From: Areca catechu
Taxonomy: Eukaryota > Streptophyta > Magnoliopsida > Arecales > Arecaceae
Assembly: GCA_021397845.1 (NCBI GenBank)
Contig: CM038053.1
Span: 89,961,157 to 90,025,156 of the forward strand
Direction of reading: 5' to 3'
Length of the DNA: 64,000 nucleotides
Position numbers and translations under genes: made by a program. Position 1 is the first letter of the stretch. Each line of letters opens with the position of its first letter. This document shows, piece after piece, positions 1 through 11,209 of the stretch. Under the pieces are notes generated by a model. The model worked only from the letters and a program-made list of their open reading frames with translations, made no database searches and was not told where the DNA came from.

Positions 1-1036
1 CCCTCTTCTCACCCGCGCGCGCCAAGAAAGAAAAGTCCACGCGCGTGGACTTCTCTTAAAACGCGTGAGAAAGAAAACGTCAGAGAAAAATCTGAAAAGG
101 GGCATTTCAGATCCTTGTCTGGTGCCCTTGGATCTGGATCTGATGGCCAGAAAAATTTAAGAAAAAGATCCGTCGCTTTTCGGTCGCAAATCCGTCTCCA
201 AAAGTCGCGATCCTTCTTGAAGTTTTTCCGAGAATTCTCCTCGTCGGAAAAATGAAAATCAAATCGGAGAATCATGATTTTTGGTTGAGGGGACATGTGA
301 GGAATGAGGGATCGTGATCCCTGGGGTTTCAGAGGGTTGCGTTGTTTCGAGATGACACCCCTCTGAGATCTATAAATAGGGTTGGGGTTCTCGGGGGTTT
401 TCACGAAACATAGTTCAGAGATCCAATTCCCTTACTTCCTCTCCAGAATACTCCTTCCTCTTGTTCTTGTTGGGTATTGTTTCCCTTACAGAGGTATCCT
501 CTGTCGAAACTCTGACCCTAAACAAGAATAAGAAGAAGGTCTTGAACGGTAAAGGAAAGAACAGGGAAAGGATCTATTCTTCTTTTCCTTCTTGAATTAA
601 GACTTTGACTGTCTTAATTTTTTCTCCCAATTCAATTCAAGAAAAGGGATTCAAGAAAGGGAATTCTTGAAGAAAATTCAAGAAGAGGAAAGAAGGAAGA
701 AAAAGAAATTTTCAAGAAAGAAAATTTCAGCCTAAAGGTCGAAGAATTGAATTCTTGAAAAAGAATTCAAGAAGAGGAACCAAGAAATAGAAATTTTTGT
801 CTTCATTGTTTTTCTGTGTGGATCACCATTGGAGGGTGAACATTTGGGCACCTGGTGGAGATTCAGAGTTTGGATTTTGCGATACAGGTTAGCATCTTAA
901 TTTGAGATTAAATCTTATATAAACATCTATATGTTTTAATTCTTTTAAGGAGATTTTGGGTTGAAGGTTTGGTGAAGATTTCATAAAGATAAAAATTTTT
1001 GAAATCTATGATTCCGCCTTGCCACCGAACCCTACA
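1..1036 (+). repeat. copia 5' LTR, 3' part only
   Basis: Base 1 aligns with 7367 and base 1036 with 8402 of the other LTR, with no net gap. It ends in ...ctaca, one base before the primer-binding site. It contains the promoter TATA box and a purine/pyrimidine-rich stretch at about 590-790 with repeated aattcaagaa words. Minus-strand open frames in this LTR, such as 9-404, are ordinary LTR sequence overlapping the promoter and are not called as genes. Confidence 0.95.
371..379 (+). promoter_or_regulatory. TATA box of copia 5' LTR promoter
   Basis: TATAAATAG lies in identical context in both LTRs (371 and 7737). The U3/R boundary is expected about 30 bases downstream, so RNA would start near 400. 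The start site is inferred from the motif only. Confidence 0.7.
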
Positions 1037-1037
1037 G

Positions 1038-1050
1038 TGGTATCAGAGCC
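1038..1050 (+). other. Primer-binding site, initiator tRNA-Met
   Basis: TGGTATCAGAGCC sits one base after the LTR end and is complementary to the 3' end of plant initiator tRNA-Met, the usual minus-strand primer of plant copia and many chromoviral elements. Confidence 0.95.
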
Positions 1051-1141
1051 TCCTTATTAAGATTAAAATATATATTCTGAATTTTAGATGCATATATATA
1101 TAAGTAACATGAGATGTAATATATGTTTGTTATAATGTCAC

Positions 1142-1171
1142 CAATTAGGGTTTTCACTCAAACCCTAATTG
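1142..1171 (+). other. 12-bp perfect hairpin in copia leader with telobox-like arm
   Basis: CAATTAGGGTTT at 1142-1153 pairs perfectly with AAACCCTAATTG at 1160-1171 across a 6-nt loop. The right arm includes AAACCCTAA, which matches the plant telo-box motif. A further inverted repeat (CATAATGG / CCATTATG) lies at about 1223-1246, so the leader is rich in potential structure. Confidence 0.7.
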
Positions 1172-1626
1172 TTGTAGAGATATGCATAGAGATCTAGTCA
1201 TCATACTGAAATAAGGTTGCCCTGGCATAATGGTGGATCCATTATGTGGTAAATGGTTGTCCTAGTATGATGGCACACTATGGCACATATTTGCTAGAAT
1301 GTGCTTTGTTTTAATAAAGCCCTCTTTAACAACATATTAAGTTGTAGTGTCATATACCAAAAGCAAAAATAATCAATATGATTAGTTTATCATTCGGTGT
1401 CTAGGAAAAGTTGTTCATGATCGGTAAAGAGGACGTGGTTTTTAATTGGTTCCGTTGACTGACCTGGCCAATTCTTATTGGTGTCTAAGGAAAGCAACGG
1501 GGGGACTCCCACCACTCTCCCACTTACCTGGCCGGTATGATTAACTTAATTATTGATTAATATGCTCAGTGTAATATTCACTATATATGGCTTTCCTTCA
1601 TGCCAAGTCATTATTATGTTATGATC

Positions 1627-1950
1627 CATATTAGGTTTGTTGTGTACACACAAGGCCTTTTTCTTTATGGTGACTAACATAATTTTTTCTTGGTACATTT
1701 GATGCTTATGGAATGATTTAATATAATACTTTGTTGTGTACACACAAGGGTATTATGATTAATATCATGACTATATAGCAATGAAGGGTCTAACTTAACT
1801 AAAATATTATAGTTTGTTGTGTACACACAAGGCTATAAATATTTTAGAGGCCAAGATAAGTTGAGAATTGTATGAATTACAATTGGAAAGAGTTTTCCTA
1901 CCTTTGAACTTATAAAAGATTTGTTGTGCACACACAAGGTCTTTTATAAG
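1627..1950 (+). repeat. Array of four hairpins sharing one apical 20-mer in copia 5' leader
   Basis: The 20-mer TTTGTTGTGTACACACAAGG occurs at 1636-1655, 1730-1749, 1813-1832 and, with one change, 1920-1939. Its core TGTGTACACA is palindromic. Each copy is flanked by arms that differ between copies but pair with each other: cttataaaaga (1909-1919) with tcttttataag (1940-1950), perfect over 11 bp; 1801-1812 with 1833-1845, one bulge; taatac (1724-1729) with gtatta (1750-1755), extendable; and a weaker pairing around 1627-1635 with 1656-1670. Spacing is about 80-110 bases. The array lies between the primer-binding site and gag, so it is in the genomic RNA. No known function is recognised. Confidence 0.85.
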
Positions 1951-2127
1951 GAATTAAGATCTCAACCCCACTAAGAGAACCAATTAGGGTTTTCTCGATC
2001 ATCACATTGAGGGTTATGATGCTTGATAAAATAGTGGGAGACATAATTAAGTTAAAGTCCTAATTTAATTATGTTTTGTCAACATTGATTGTCTGCTTAT
2101 GTAATGTTGTTTGTTAATGTAGATTAA

Positions 2128-5100
2128 ATGGCCTCTTCACTCTCACTCCGTAGCATTCTTGATGCAAATAAATTGACTGGACCAAACTATGTTGATTGGT
2201 TGAGAAACCTGAAGATAGTACTCAGCCAAGAAAGAATTTCTTATATTCTTGATACCCCAACCTTGGAACCATTAGGGGAAGATGCCTTGCAAGAGGATAA
2301 GACCACATATAACACGTGGCAAAATGACTCACTAACTGTCAAGTGTATAATGCTTGCCTCTATGACCAATGAGTTACAGAGGCAACATGATAGCATGGAC
2401 ACAAACTCCATATTGCTCAATTTAAAAGAACTTTATGGAGAACATAGTCGAACTGCAAGATATGAAATATCTAAGCAGTTATTCCGTGCAAGGATGACAG
2501 AAGGTACATCCGTACAAGACCATGTATTAAAGCTTATTGACCTAATCACCCGATTGGGTCAATTGGGTTTTGTTATGGATGGGGAGTTGAATCAGGATTT
2601 AATCCTGTAGTCACTCCCAGAGTCATTTTCACAGTTTGTTCTTAATTATCATATGAACAAACTTAACACTTCCTTGCCTGAGCTGTTGAATATGTTAAAA
2701 ATAGCGGAGAGCCATTTAAAGAAAAATAAGGCTCCACTTCTTCTTGTGGATGGTGTAAATAAGAAGAAAATAGGCAAAAAGGGTTCCAAGAGGAGGTTAA
2801 ACCCAAAAGGGGGCATCAAGAAAAAGAAAGGAAAGAAGGCCTCCGGACAAATGACCTGCTTTCATTGTGGCAAGCCGGGTCACTGGAAAAGAAACTGCAA
2901 GGTTTACCTTGCAAGTCTGAAGCCTGGTGCTAGTAATGCACCAAAAGGTATGTATGAGATACATGCAATTTTGTCATTAGACTCTTCTAATTCAAACTCT
3001 TGGGTATTGGATACTGCTTGTGGTAATCATATCTACAAATCATTGCAGGGACTACTGAACATTAGAGTTTTGAAGGAAGGCGACTTCGAGCTCTACGGTG
3101 CTGGAGGAGATTCCATCCAAGCAGAAGCTGTCGGGACTTATATGTTGAAGCTGCCTTCTGGGAAGATTTTAGAGTTAAAGAATTGTTATTTTATGCCTAG
3201 AATCATTAGAAACATCATATCTGTACCCTTGTTACTTAAACAAGGATATATTATGAATGTAATGAGCAGTGGCTGCTCAATCAGTTTTTCTAATGAAATA
3301 ATATTTAATGGCATATTTTGCAATGGTCTCTTAACTTTATCTTCTGATGACAATACACTACATGTTAGTAATAAACGAAAAAGAGATGAAGTAAACAATA
3401 CTTTACTTTGGCACTGTCGTCTTGGACATATTAGTGAGCAGAGAATTAACAAGTTATACAAGGAAAAATTCCTTAATCCTTATGACTATGAATCATTAGG
3501 AACTTATGAATCATGTCTCATGGGTAAAATGACCAAGACTCCATTTAGTGGACATAATGAAAGGACAACAGAGTTATTAGGACTCATACACACTGATGTA
3601 TGTGGTCCTATGACAACTCAGGCCAAGGGTGGATACTCATATTTCATCACATTCACTGATGATTTTTCAAGGTACGGATTTGTGTATCTAATGAAACATA
3701 AGTCCGAAGCTTTTGAAAAATTTTTAGAGTATCAAAGTATGGTAAAGAAACAAACGGGGAAAAGTATTAAGATCCTTCGATCAGATAGAGGAGGTGAATA
3801 CTTATCCACCGAGTTTCTTGATCACCTTAAACAAAAGGGAATCATCTCTGAATGGACTCCTCCTTACACACCACAATTAAATGGTGTTGCTGAAAGGAGA
3901 AATCGTACTTTATTAGATATGGTACGGTCCATGATGTGCTTCACAGACTTACCTGTTTCTTTCTGGGGATATGCCTTGGAAACAGCGGCTAATATTTTGA
4001 ATAGAGTACCATCCAAATCTGTATCTGGCATTCCATATGAGTTATGGAGGGGAAAGAAACCCAATCTTAAGCACCTTAAGATATGGGGATGTCCAGCTTA
4101 TGTCAAAAGAAATTTTGGACAAAAGCTTGATGCTAGAGCAGAAAAATGTCTATTTGTTGGATATCCCAAAAATAGTATAGGATATCTATTCTTCCACCCT
4201 ACTGAACAAAAGATTTTAGTCAGTAGGCATGCCATTTTTATGGAAAAGGAATTCATCCTACAAAAGGGCAGTGGGAGAAATATTGAACTTGAAGAAGTTC
4301 AACAAATAGATACATCTCAACAAAATCATAACACAGTTAGTATAGAACCTGAACACACGACTCCTATCTGTAAGTCTGATAGAGTGCGACATGCACCTGA
4401 AAGGTATGGTTTCATTATTGAAAATAATGAAGCCCGAATCATTGATAATGATGAGCCTCTAACATATACGGATGCTGTCATAAGTAGTGACTCAGACAAA
4501 TGGCTGGAAGCCATGAGATCCGAAATGGACTCCATGTATGTCAACCAAGTCTGGACTTTGGTTGATGCACCAGAGAGTGTTAACCCTATTGGATGCAAAT
4601 GGGTCTATAAGAAAAAGATTGGGACAGATGGCCAAGTTGAAACTTATAAAGCCAGATTAGTGGCTAAGGGTTTCAGACAAAAACAGGGAATAGATTATGA
4701 TGAAACATTTTCTCCTGTTGCCATGCTCAAATATATTCGGATCATGCTTGCTATAGCAGCATATCATGATTATGAAATCTGGCAGATGGATGTGAAGACT
4801 GCATTCCTCAATGGATTCCTTGAGGAAGAGGTTTATATGTCACAGCCAGAAGGTTTTGCCTTGGAGACTAAACCTAATCAGGTATGTAGGCTAAAGAAAT
4901 CTATTTATGGATTAAAGCAAGCATCTAGGAGTTGGAACATCCGATTTGATAAGACAGTCAAAGAATTTGACTTTATCAAAAATGAGGATGAACCTTGTGT
5001 GTACAAGAAGACTAGTGGGAGTGCCATAGTTTTCTTGGTTCTGTATGTAGATGACATACTCCTCATTGGGAATGATATCCCAATGTTACAATCAGTCAAG

Positions 5101-5970
5101 GTATGGTTATCTAAACAGTTTTCCATGAAAGACTTGGGAGAAGCATCTTATATACTAGGCATCAAGATCTATAGAGATAGATCTAGGAGGATGCTAGGTT
5201 TATCCCAGTCTAGGTACATTGACCAAGTGCTAAAAAGATTTAGCATGGAGGAAAGTAAAAGAGGTTACTTACCTATTGGTCATGGCATACATCTTTCTAA
5301 GAAGATGTCTCCTAAGACACCTGAAGAAAGAAATAGAATGAATTCGGTACCTTATGCTTCGGCAGTAGGGTCTATTATGTATGCTATGTTATGTACTAGG
5401 CCTGATGTGGCATATGCCTTAGGTATAGCCAGCAGGTTTCAGACTGATCCAGGAGAGGATCTTTGGAAGGCTGTGAAAAATCTTCTTAAGTACTTAAGAA
5501 GAACTAAGGATATTTTTCTAATATACGGAGGATCTGATCTTAAACTAGAAGCTTATTCAGATTCTAGTTTTCAATCAGATCCAGATGATAGCAAATCTAT
5601 ATCTGGGTATGTTTTTACCCTTAATGGAGGAGCAGTAAGCTGGAAAAGTTCTAAACAGCAAACTGTAGCCGACTCAACAACTGAGGCAGAATACATTGCT
5701 GTTAGTGAAGCTGCCAAGGAAGCTGTCTGGATGAAGAAGTTCATATCAGAGTTGGGCGTAGTTCCTGAGATTGAAGGTCCAGTATCACTTTACTGTGATA
5801 ATACGGGGGCTGTTGCTCAAGCAAAGGAACCAAGAGCTCATCATAAATCAAAGCACATTCTGAGACGCTTCCAGCTCGTTCGAGAGATTGTCGAAAGACA
5901 AGAAGTCTGCATTAAAAGGGTAGAAACGAAGAACAACATAGCAGACCCGTTCACTAAGGCTCTATCATAG
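2128..5970 (+). pseudogene. copia gag-pol polyprotein with one in-frame amber codon
   Basis: One frame of 1281 codons runs from ATG 2128 to TAG 5968-5970, broken only by TAG at 2608-2610 inside gag; CAG to TAG is the simplest change. Order: gag capsid-like region; zinc knuckle CFHCGKPGHWKRNC (about 2860-2900); protease with D-T-A where D-S/T-G is usual; integrase with His-His site, HTD, RSDRGGEY and downstream Glu; RT with YVDD (near 5047); RNase H ending near 5965. In the integrase zinc site the first Cys of CxxC is Tyr (TYESC), a second likely defect. It would encode the whole replication machinery. The stop is upstream of the zinc knuckle and followed by TCA CTC, so regulated readthrough is unlikely. 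Function is probably lost, though supply of protein by a relative is possible. Confidence 0.93.
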
Positions 5971-6034
5971 CGAGAATTTGATCGCCACCTTGATTGTATG
6001 GGGTTAAGATTTAAAGGCGATTGGCTTTTAGTGC

Positions 6035-6045
6035 AAGTGGGAGAT
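6035..6045 (+). other. Polypurine tract of copia element
   Basis: AAGTGGGAGAT lies immediately before the TG of the 3' LTR, the expected position and form for the plus-strand primer of a plant copia element. Confidence 0.85.
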
Positions 6046-8402
6046 TGAAAGATTGTGCCCTGAAAGCCAATTGAAATATTGTAATTTTGATCCCAAAATC
6101 AATGAATTGACATTTTATAAAGGCATTATTTTCATCATTTGCTGTGTCTTTTTGATTTTTTGATGAACCCCATAGATTAGGGCTATGGTTCTAGGGTTAT
6201 GATGAGATCATACCAGTGAGACCTAAAGCCTTAAAACCCTAATCTAAAATATTCTTGGTCGATGGGACATTGAGTTGGGGATCAATGTTTCCGGCAAGAC
6301 CAGCACATCCTATATATGTTCTGTAATAAGGGTGACTGATCTCACAGTCACTTGTGTTTGACACTAATACTAGGATGTGAGTGTTCATTAGAGAATGAGT
6401 TCACTGAATTGATCCAGATTGAGAATATCTAATGGAACCTTATCTGTTTGTCAATAGATAATTCTCATAGTGGGAGTAGTGCATGTGGTCTTTGACCTGA
6501 GACTACCATAGTACCTTATATACATGAATCCATACTTTGGTTCGCAGTCAATCATGACACTGAGTCATGCACGAGGTGATACTGGTTATGGTGGATTGTA
6601 AATGGAGGTTGTGAGTAGGTCAACAAGGAATTGATCAGCCCTAGTAAGAGGGAATAGCATCCAGCTAATTTCAAATGATGGATTCAGGAAACCTTTGATC
6701 AAAGTATGAACATTAGAGATATTTTCTAATGGTTCATTACTGAATCATCATTATAAAGACTGAGCTAGGGATGAATATGAAAATTGGATTTGACAAGTAT
6801 CCATATTCATAATCATATTCGGGATGCAAGTTGATCAAAGGACTGAATTGCCCGGTAACTCACCACTGAAGGGTATTTTGGTAATTCCACCAAAATTCCA
6901 CATCTTCCGGGTAGACATGATACGTTGCTAGACGTCATTCTTGTCTTGTAGGTATATGATTGAGTCATGGTAATTCAAATCAGTCAATTTGAATTAGATT
7001 CTAATTGACCGAGTCGAGCTAGTTTGAGTTGACCTAAATCGGCTTAGTTGAGATCTAACCGAATTAAGTCAAATAGAACTCGGACCTACTGCTGGCTAGG
7101 TGTGGAACCCAATGGGTCACACACAAAAGAAAATTGATGAAGGATTTAATTTAGAATTAAATCATGTTTGCAGGATAAACACACTAGCATGTGTTGCAGA
7201 CCAAATTTCTATTCGAATCAGATTCGAATTTGGTTCCGAATTGGGCTTAATTGGGTTATAATTGAACTAGATTAAGGTCCAATTTATTTTTTAGGACATT
7301 GGGCTAACCCATGGCTGAACCCAAGTGAACTTAGTTCACTGAGACCCTCTCTCCAAGCTGCCCCCTCCCTCTTCTCTCCCGCGCGCGCCAAGAAAGAAAA
7401 GTCCACGCGCGTGGACTTCTCTTAAAACGCGTGAGAAAGAAAACGTCGAAGAAAAATCTGAAAAGCGGCGTTTCAGATCTTTGTCTGGCGCCCATGGATC
7501 TGGATCTGATGGCAAGAAAAATTTAAGAAAAAGATTCGTCGCTTTTCGGTCGCAAATCCGTCTCCAAAAGTCGCGATCCTTCCTGAAGTTTTTCCGAGAG
7601 TTCTCCTCGTCGGAAAAACGAAAATCAAATCGGAGAATCATGATTTTTGGTTGAGGGGACGCGTGAGGAATGAGGGATCGTGATCCCTGGGGTTTCAGAG
7701 GGTTGCGTTGTTTCGAGATGACACCCCTCTGAGATCTATAAATAGGGTTGGGGTTCTCGGGGGTTTTCACGAAACATAGTTCAGAGATCCAATTCCCTTA
7801 CTTCCTCTCCAGAATACTCCTTCCTCTTGTTCTTGTTGGGTATTGTTTCCCTTACAGAGGTATCCTCTGTCGAAACTCTGACCCTAAACAAGAATAAGAA
7901 GAAGGTCTTGAACGGTAAAGGAAAGAACAGGGAAAGGATCTATTCTTCTTTTCCTTCTTGAATTAAGACTTTGACTGTCTTAATTTTTTATCCCAAATCA
8001 ATTCAAGAAAAGGGATTCAAGAAAGGGAATTCTTGAAGAAAATTCAAGAAGAGGAAAGAAGGAAGAAAAAGAAATTTTCAAGAAAGAAAATTTCAGCCTA
8101 AAGGTCCAAGAATTGAATTCTTGAAAAAGAATTCAAGAAGAGGAACCAAGAAATAGAAATTTTTGTCTTCATTGTTTTTCTGTGTGGATCACCATTGAAG
8201 GGTGGACATTTGGGCACCTGGTGGAGATTCAGAGTTTGGATTTTGCGATACAGGTTAGCATCTTAATTTGAGATTAAATCTTATATAAACATCTATATGT
8301 TTTAATTCTTTTAAGGAGATTTTGGGTTGAAGGTTTGGTGAAGATTTCATAAAGATAAAAATTTTTGAAATCTATGATTTCGCCTTGCCACCGAACCCTA
8401 CA
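6046..8402 (+). repeat. copia 3' LTR, complete, 2357 bp
   Basis: It begins TGAAAGATTG and ends ...CCCTACA, giving TG...CA termini. The start is set by the polypurine tract and the end by comparison with the 5' LTR. Its first 1.2 kb resembles the copia LTR remnant on the minus strand at 35877-36552 and 47487-48084. Confidence 0.93.
7737..7745 (+). promoter_or_regulatory. TATA box in copia 3' LTR
   Basis: Same TATAAATAG and flanks as at 371. In this copy it could drive outward transcription into the Tat antisense ORF fragment at 8403, which is on the same strand. Confidence 0.6.
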
Positions 8403-8675
8403 AAGAAGGAGGCGACGGAGGCCATCACAAACTTCAGAACTTCTGCCTCATTCAAGGATGAGCTCGCCGGGGTGGCCTTGGACTCCTTCCACTAGGGGTT
8501 TAGGGAGTGCTGGAGGAAAGCCTCCAAGTTTTATGACTTGAAGGGCTTGGATAATATCAAACCCTCCGTTCCCTTCCCTGGCCACAAATTCGATTCTGAC
8601 TCCGATGAGGGGTCAGACTCGAGTTCGGACAGGAACCCCGGGGGCCCTTCATCGTCCCATCTAGTCTCTCCCTGA
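8403..8675 (+). pseudogene. Antisense extra ORF (aORF) of Tat element, C-terminal part
   Basis: A 91-codon frame runs from the copia junction to TGA 8673-8675 with one internal TAG at 8493-8495. It is antisense to the Tat pol and lies beyond the integrase end, where Tat elements are known to carry additional ORFs, sometimes in antisense. The protein ends with an acidic/serine stretch (SDSDEGSDSSSDRNPGG). The N-terminal part should be left of the copia element. Biochemical role unknown; similarity to Transposase_28-type gypsy proteins is a guess from position and composition. Confidence 0.65.
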
Positions 8676-9389
8676 CGGTTCGGGAAAAACCCATCGAGAA
8701 GTTAATGCAAATTTCCCAACCTTGCTGTTGCTGTTGCTGCTGCTTTCTTTTTTTTTTTGTATCTCTGTTTAGGATAGTTTTTTCTTTTTCTTACTCTCTT
8801 TTTAGTAGAGTTTCTTTTTTACTTTTCTCTTTCTTTTCTTTTATTTTTGTATGAAAATTTGAAAGAAATGAAAGATCTTTTCCTTTACCTCTTCCCGTGT
8901 ATTTTCTGTGATGTGTTGCATCATGATTTGTCCACAATGTAGACTCCATAAACCACTTGCAATTTGTAGGGAAGAAGTAGGGCCCGTTGGACCATTCTTA
9001 GAGTGTTTGTTGTTGACATAGAGGACAACAATGGTCCTTTTAAGCATGTGTTCAGATTTTCCGTAAGGTAGGGTGTTTACACCATCCCTGTGCACTTTCT
9101 GTCATGATTAAGGTAGGCTGTTCAGGCCTGCCTCGACGCATGTCCGGATTCACCGTAGGGTAGGTTACGAAAACCATCCCTGTGCCTTTGATCTTTTTGG
9201 TGGCCTGGTTAGGCCATCCATTGCACTCGTCGGGCATACCGATAAGGTGAGTGGATCAGACTCTCCTTTGCGTAGTTGACCAATTTTTCAGATTGGGTCA
9301 TTTGGGCTGTTGTCGTTCAGTCGATGCAACTAGCCATTCTGAGTTGAGTAGGGTTGAGGAGCTTTGCACAGGAGTTTTTTGGAACTTTT
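8676..9389. other. Tat spacer between antisense ORF and integrase, with direct repeat
   Basis: No gene is seen. A CTG/pyrimidine tract with long T runs lies at about 8722-8860. Two related segments of about 42 bp, at about 9053-9094 and 9145-9187, share a ccgta-ggtagg core and the end accatccctgtgc, spaced about 92 bp. Both supported ORFs (plus-strand aORF and minus-strand pol) end facing this spacer, so their transcripts would converge here. Confidence 0.6.
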
Positions 9390-10544
9390 TCATTGATAGT
9401 AGTTGCGAAGGTTCTGTACATTCCATGGCCGGGATATGGTCTTCCCCTCTAGGGTCTTGAGTCGATATGTCCCTGGTCGAATGACTTCTTCAACTTGATA
9501 TGGGCCTTCCCAATTAGGGGAGACTTTATCCTATTACGTTGGCCTGTACACCTCTGCTCTTCACAATAACATATCCCTCGTGCGTAAAGTTTGCTCCTTC
9601 ACCCTTGCATTGTAGTACTTGGCGACCTTTTACTAGTATGCTGCCATTCTTATCTGAGCCTATAGCCTGGTGCTTGATAGCAGATCCAGAACGATCCTTC
9701 TGCAATCAGAATTCTCAGGCTCTTCATAGTTGTCAATTCTCAGGGACTGTAGGGAGACTTCAATAGGTAGCACGGCTTCGGTACCATAGGCTAGGTTGAA
9801 CGAAGATTCGCCGGTGGCTATTCTTGGGATAGTTCGATATGCCCAAAGAATAGAGATCAGTTCTTCGACCCAAAGCCCTTTGGTGACGTTCAACCTTGTC
9901 TTTAGACCATGGAGGATGGTCCAGTTGGTGACTTCGGCTTCTCCATTGGACTGTGGATGTGCAACGGATGTTAGTCGATGCTGGATATGGTACCGAGCAC
10001 AGAAGTCCTTAAACTTCGGATTGTCGAATTGTCTCCCGTTGTCCATGATGATGACGTGTGGGATACCGAACCTGAAGATGATGGAGTTTTTCATAAAGCT
10101 TTCCACCCTGCCCTCTGTGATTTGGGCAAATGGTTCGGCTTCCACCCATTTCATGAAATAGTCGATGGCCACTAGATGAAACTTCATTTGCCCTGATGAT
10201 GGTGGGAACGGGCCAAGAATGTCCATCCCCCACTAGGCAAAGGGCCATGGGGCTGCCAACTGAGTCAGGTGACTCGCAGGTTGTCTCTGCATATTGGCAT
10301 ACCTCTGGCATTGGTCGCACTTCCGCACAAAATCAGCTGAGTCCTTCTGGATGGAGGGCCAGTAATACCCTTGTCGAATAATCTTGTATGCTAGAGATCT
10401 ACCTCCCAAGTGATCCCCGCATATGCCCTCGTGGACCTCTCTTAATACATAATCTGCATCGGTAGGTCCGAGGCATTTCAGAAGTGGTTGGGAGAACGAT
10501 CTCTTGTAGAGGGTTCCATCTAAGATGACGTACTGAGACGCCAT
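9390..10544 (-). pseudogene. Tat integrase, degenerate
   Basis: Reading right to left, the zinc site HEGICGDHLGG...CDQCQ (near 10350-10450) precedes the core starting DILGPFPPSSG (near 10220). The core carries MDNGRQF and HPQSNGEAEV with the catalytic Asp and Glu. The C-terminal region with the NWEGPY-type motif and a TYRLKTLEG stretch ends at TGA 9390-9392. Several frames are needed to follow it (10233-10544, 9660-10226, then to 9390), so it is frameshifted. It would join element cDNA to chromosomal DNA. Confidence 0.85.
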
Positions 10545-10593
10545 CCAGCGGATCTTCTTGGCTGTGCCTTATCTTCGGGCAGTTCTCCTTCAT

Positions 10594-11203
10594 TCAGGAA
10601 TCTGATGATGGGGTCCATCTAGCTTGGCTCAGCATCAATCTGACGCACCTCTGTGGCCTCTTCAGCAATGCTTGGAGTTTCAAGATGTTCAACAAAGGTG
10701 AGCCCGAGAGACTCCAGTGCTGTAGTTGCCAATCGAGACAGTGCATCCACCCGAGAGTTCTCAGATCGGGGAACATGAATAATTTCAAAATGTTCCAATT
10801 TGGAGGATAAAGCCTGAACCTTATCCAGGTATTGCACCATGGTTGGATCTTTGGCTGCGTACTCTCCATTGACTTGATTCACAACCAGTTGAGAGTCGGA
10901 GAAGGTTGGGAGTTGCCGGACTCCCAGATCTTTAGCGATCCGAAGTCTGGTGAGTAGGGCCTCATATTCAGCCTGATTATTAGAGGCATGGAAGGAGAAA
11001 TGGAGTGCATACTCTATAATCTGGCCATCAGGTTCGGCCAACATGAGTCCATCCCCGCACCCGGTAGCATTGGAAGCTTCGTCCACATGAAGCACCCAAA
11101 CAGACTTCATCTCCTTCAGGGTTCCTTCTTCATCCGAAGTGCCTTCATCTTCGAACTTCAAGGTACACTCGGCCAGAAAATTAGAGAACACCTGGCCCTT
11201 CAT
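10594..11203 (-). pseudogene. Tat second (archaeal-type) RNase H domain
   Basis: VLHVDEASNATGCG, the NQAEYEALL helix, FSDSQLVVNQV and the late RVDALSRLA motif give the four acidic catalytic positions of an RNase H fold, in the extra copy characteristic of Tat elements. The usual small residue after the first Asp is Glu here (VDEAS). It lies between the ordinary RNase H and integrase, and its role is probably RNA removal during reverse transcription. Confidence 0.8.
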
Positions 11204-11209
11204 AGCCGC

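Larger units (their letters stand above)
1..8402 (+). mobile_element. Ty1/copia LTR retrotransposon, nearly complete, 5' LTR cut by window edge
   Basis: The order is partial 5' LTR (1-1036), tRNA-Met primer-binding site, 1.1-kb leader, gag-pol in one frame, polypurine tract and a 2357-bp 3' LTR. Domain order protease, integrase, RT, RNase H defines Ty1/copia; the gag and RT are of the Tork/Angela kind, with clade assignment by memory only. The two LTRs align without net gaps over 1036 bp and differ at about 20 sites by eye, many of them C/T or G/A, so the insertion is fairly young. It lies inside the antisense ORF of a Tat element. The five bases after the 3' LTR are aagaa; the matching copy of the target-site duplication should lie just left of the window. 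Confidence 0.95.

Noticed and set aside
9..404. 131-codon minus-strand frame in the copia LTR, repeated at 7336-7770
   Set aside because: It lies in non-coding LTR, overlaps the TATA promoter, is antisense to the element and has no recognised domain. Its presence in both LTRs follows from the LTR duplication.
2608..2610. Programmed readthrough of the amber codon
   Set aside because: The codon is inside gag before the zinc knuckle and the 3' context is TCA CTC, unlike known readthrough signals.
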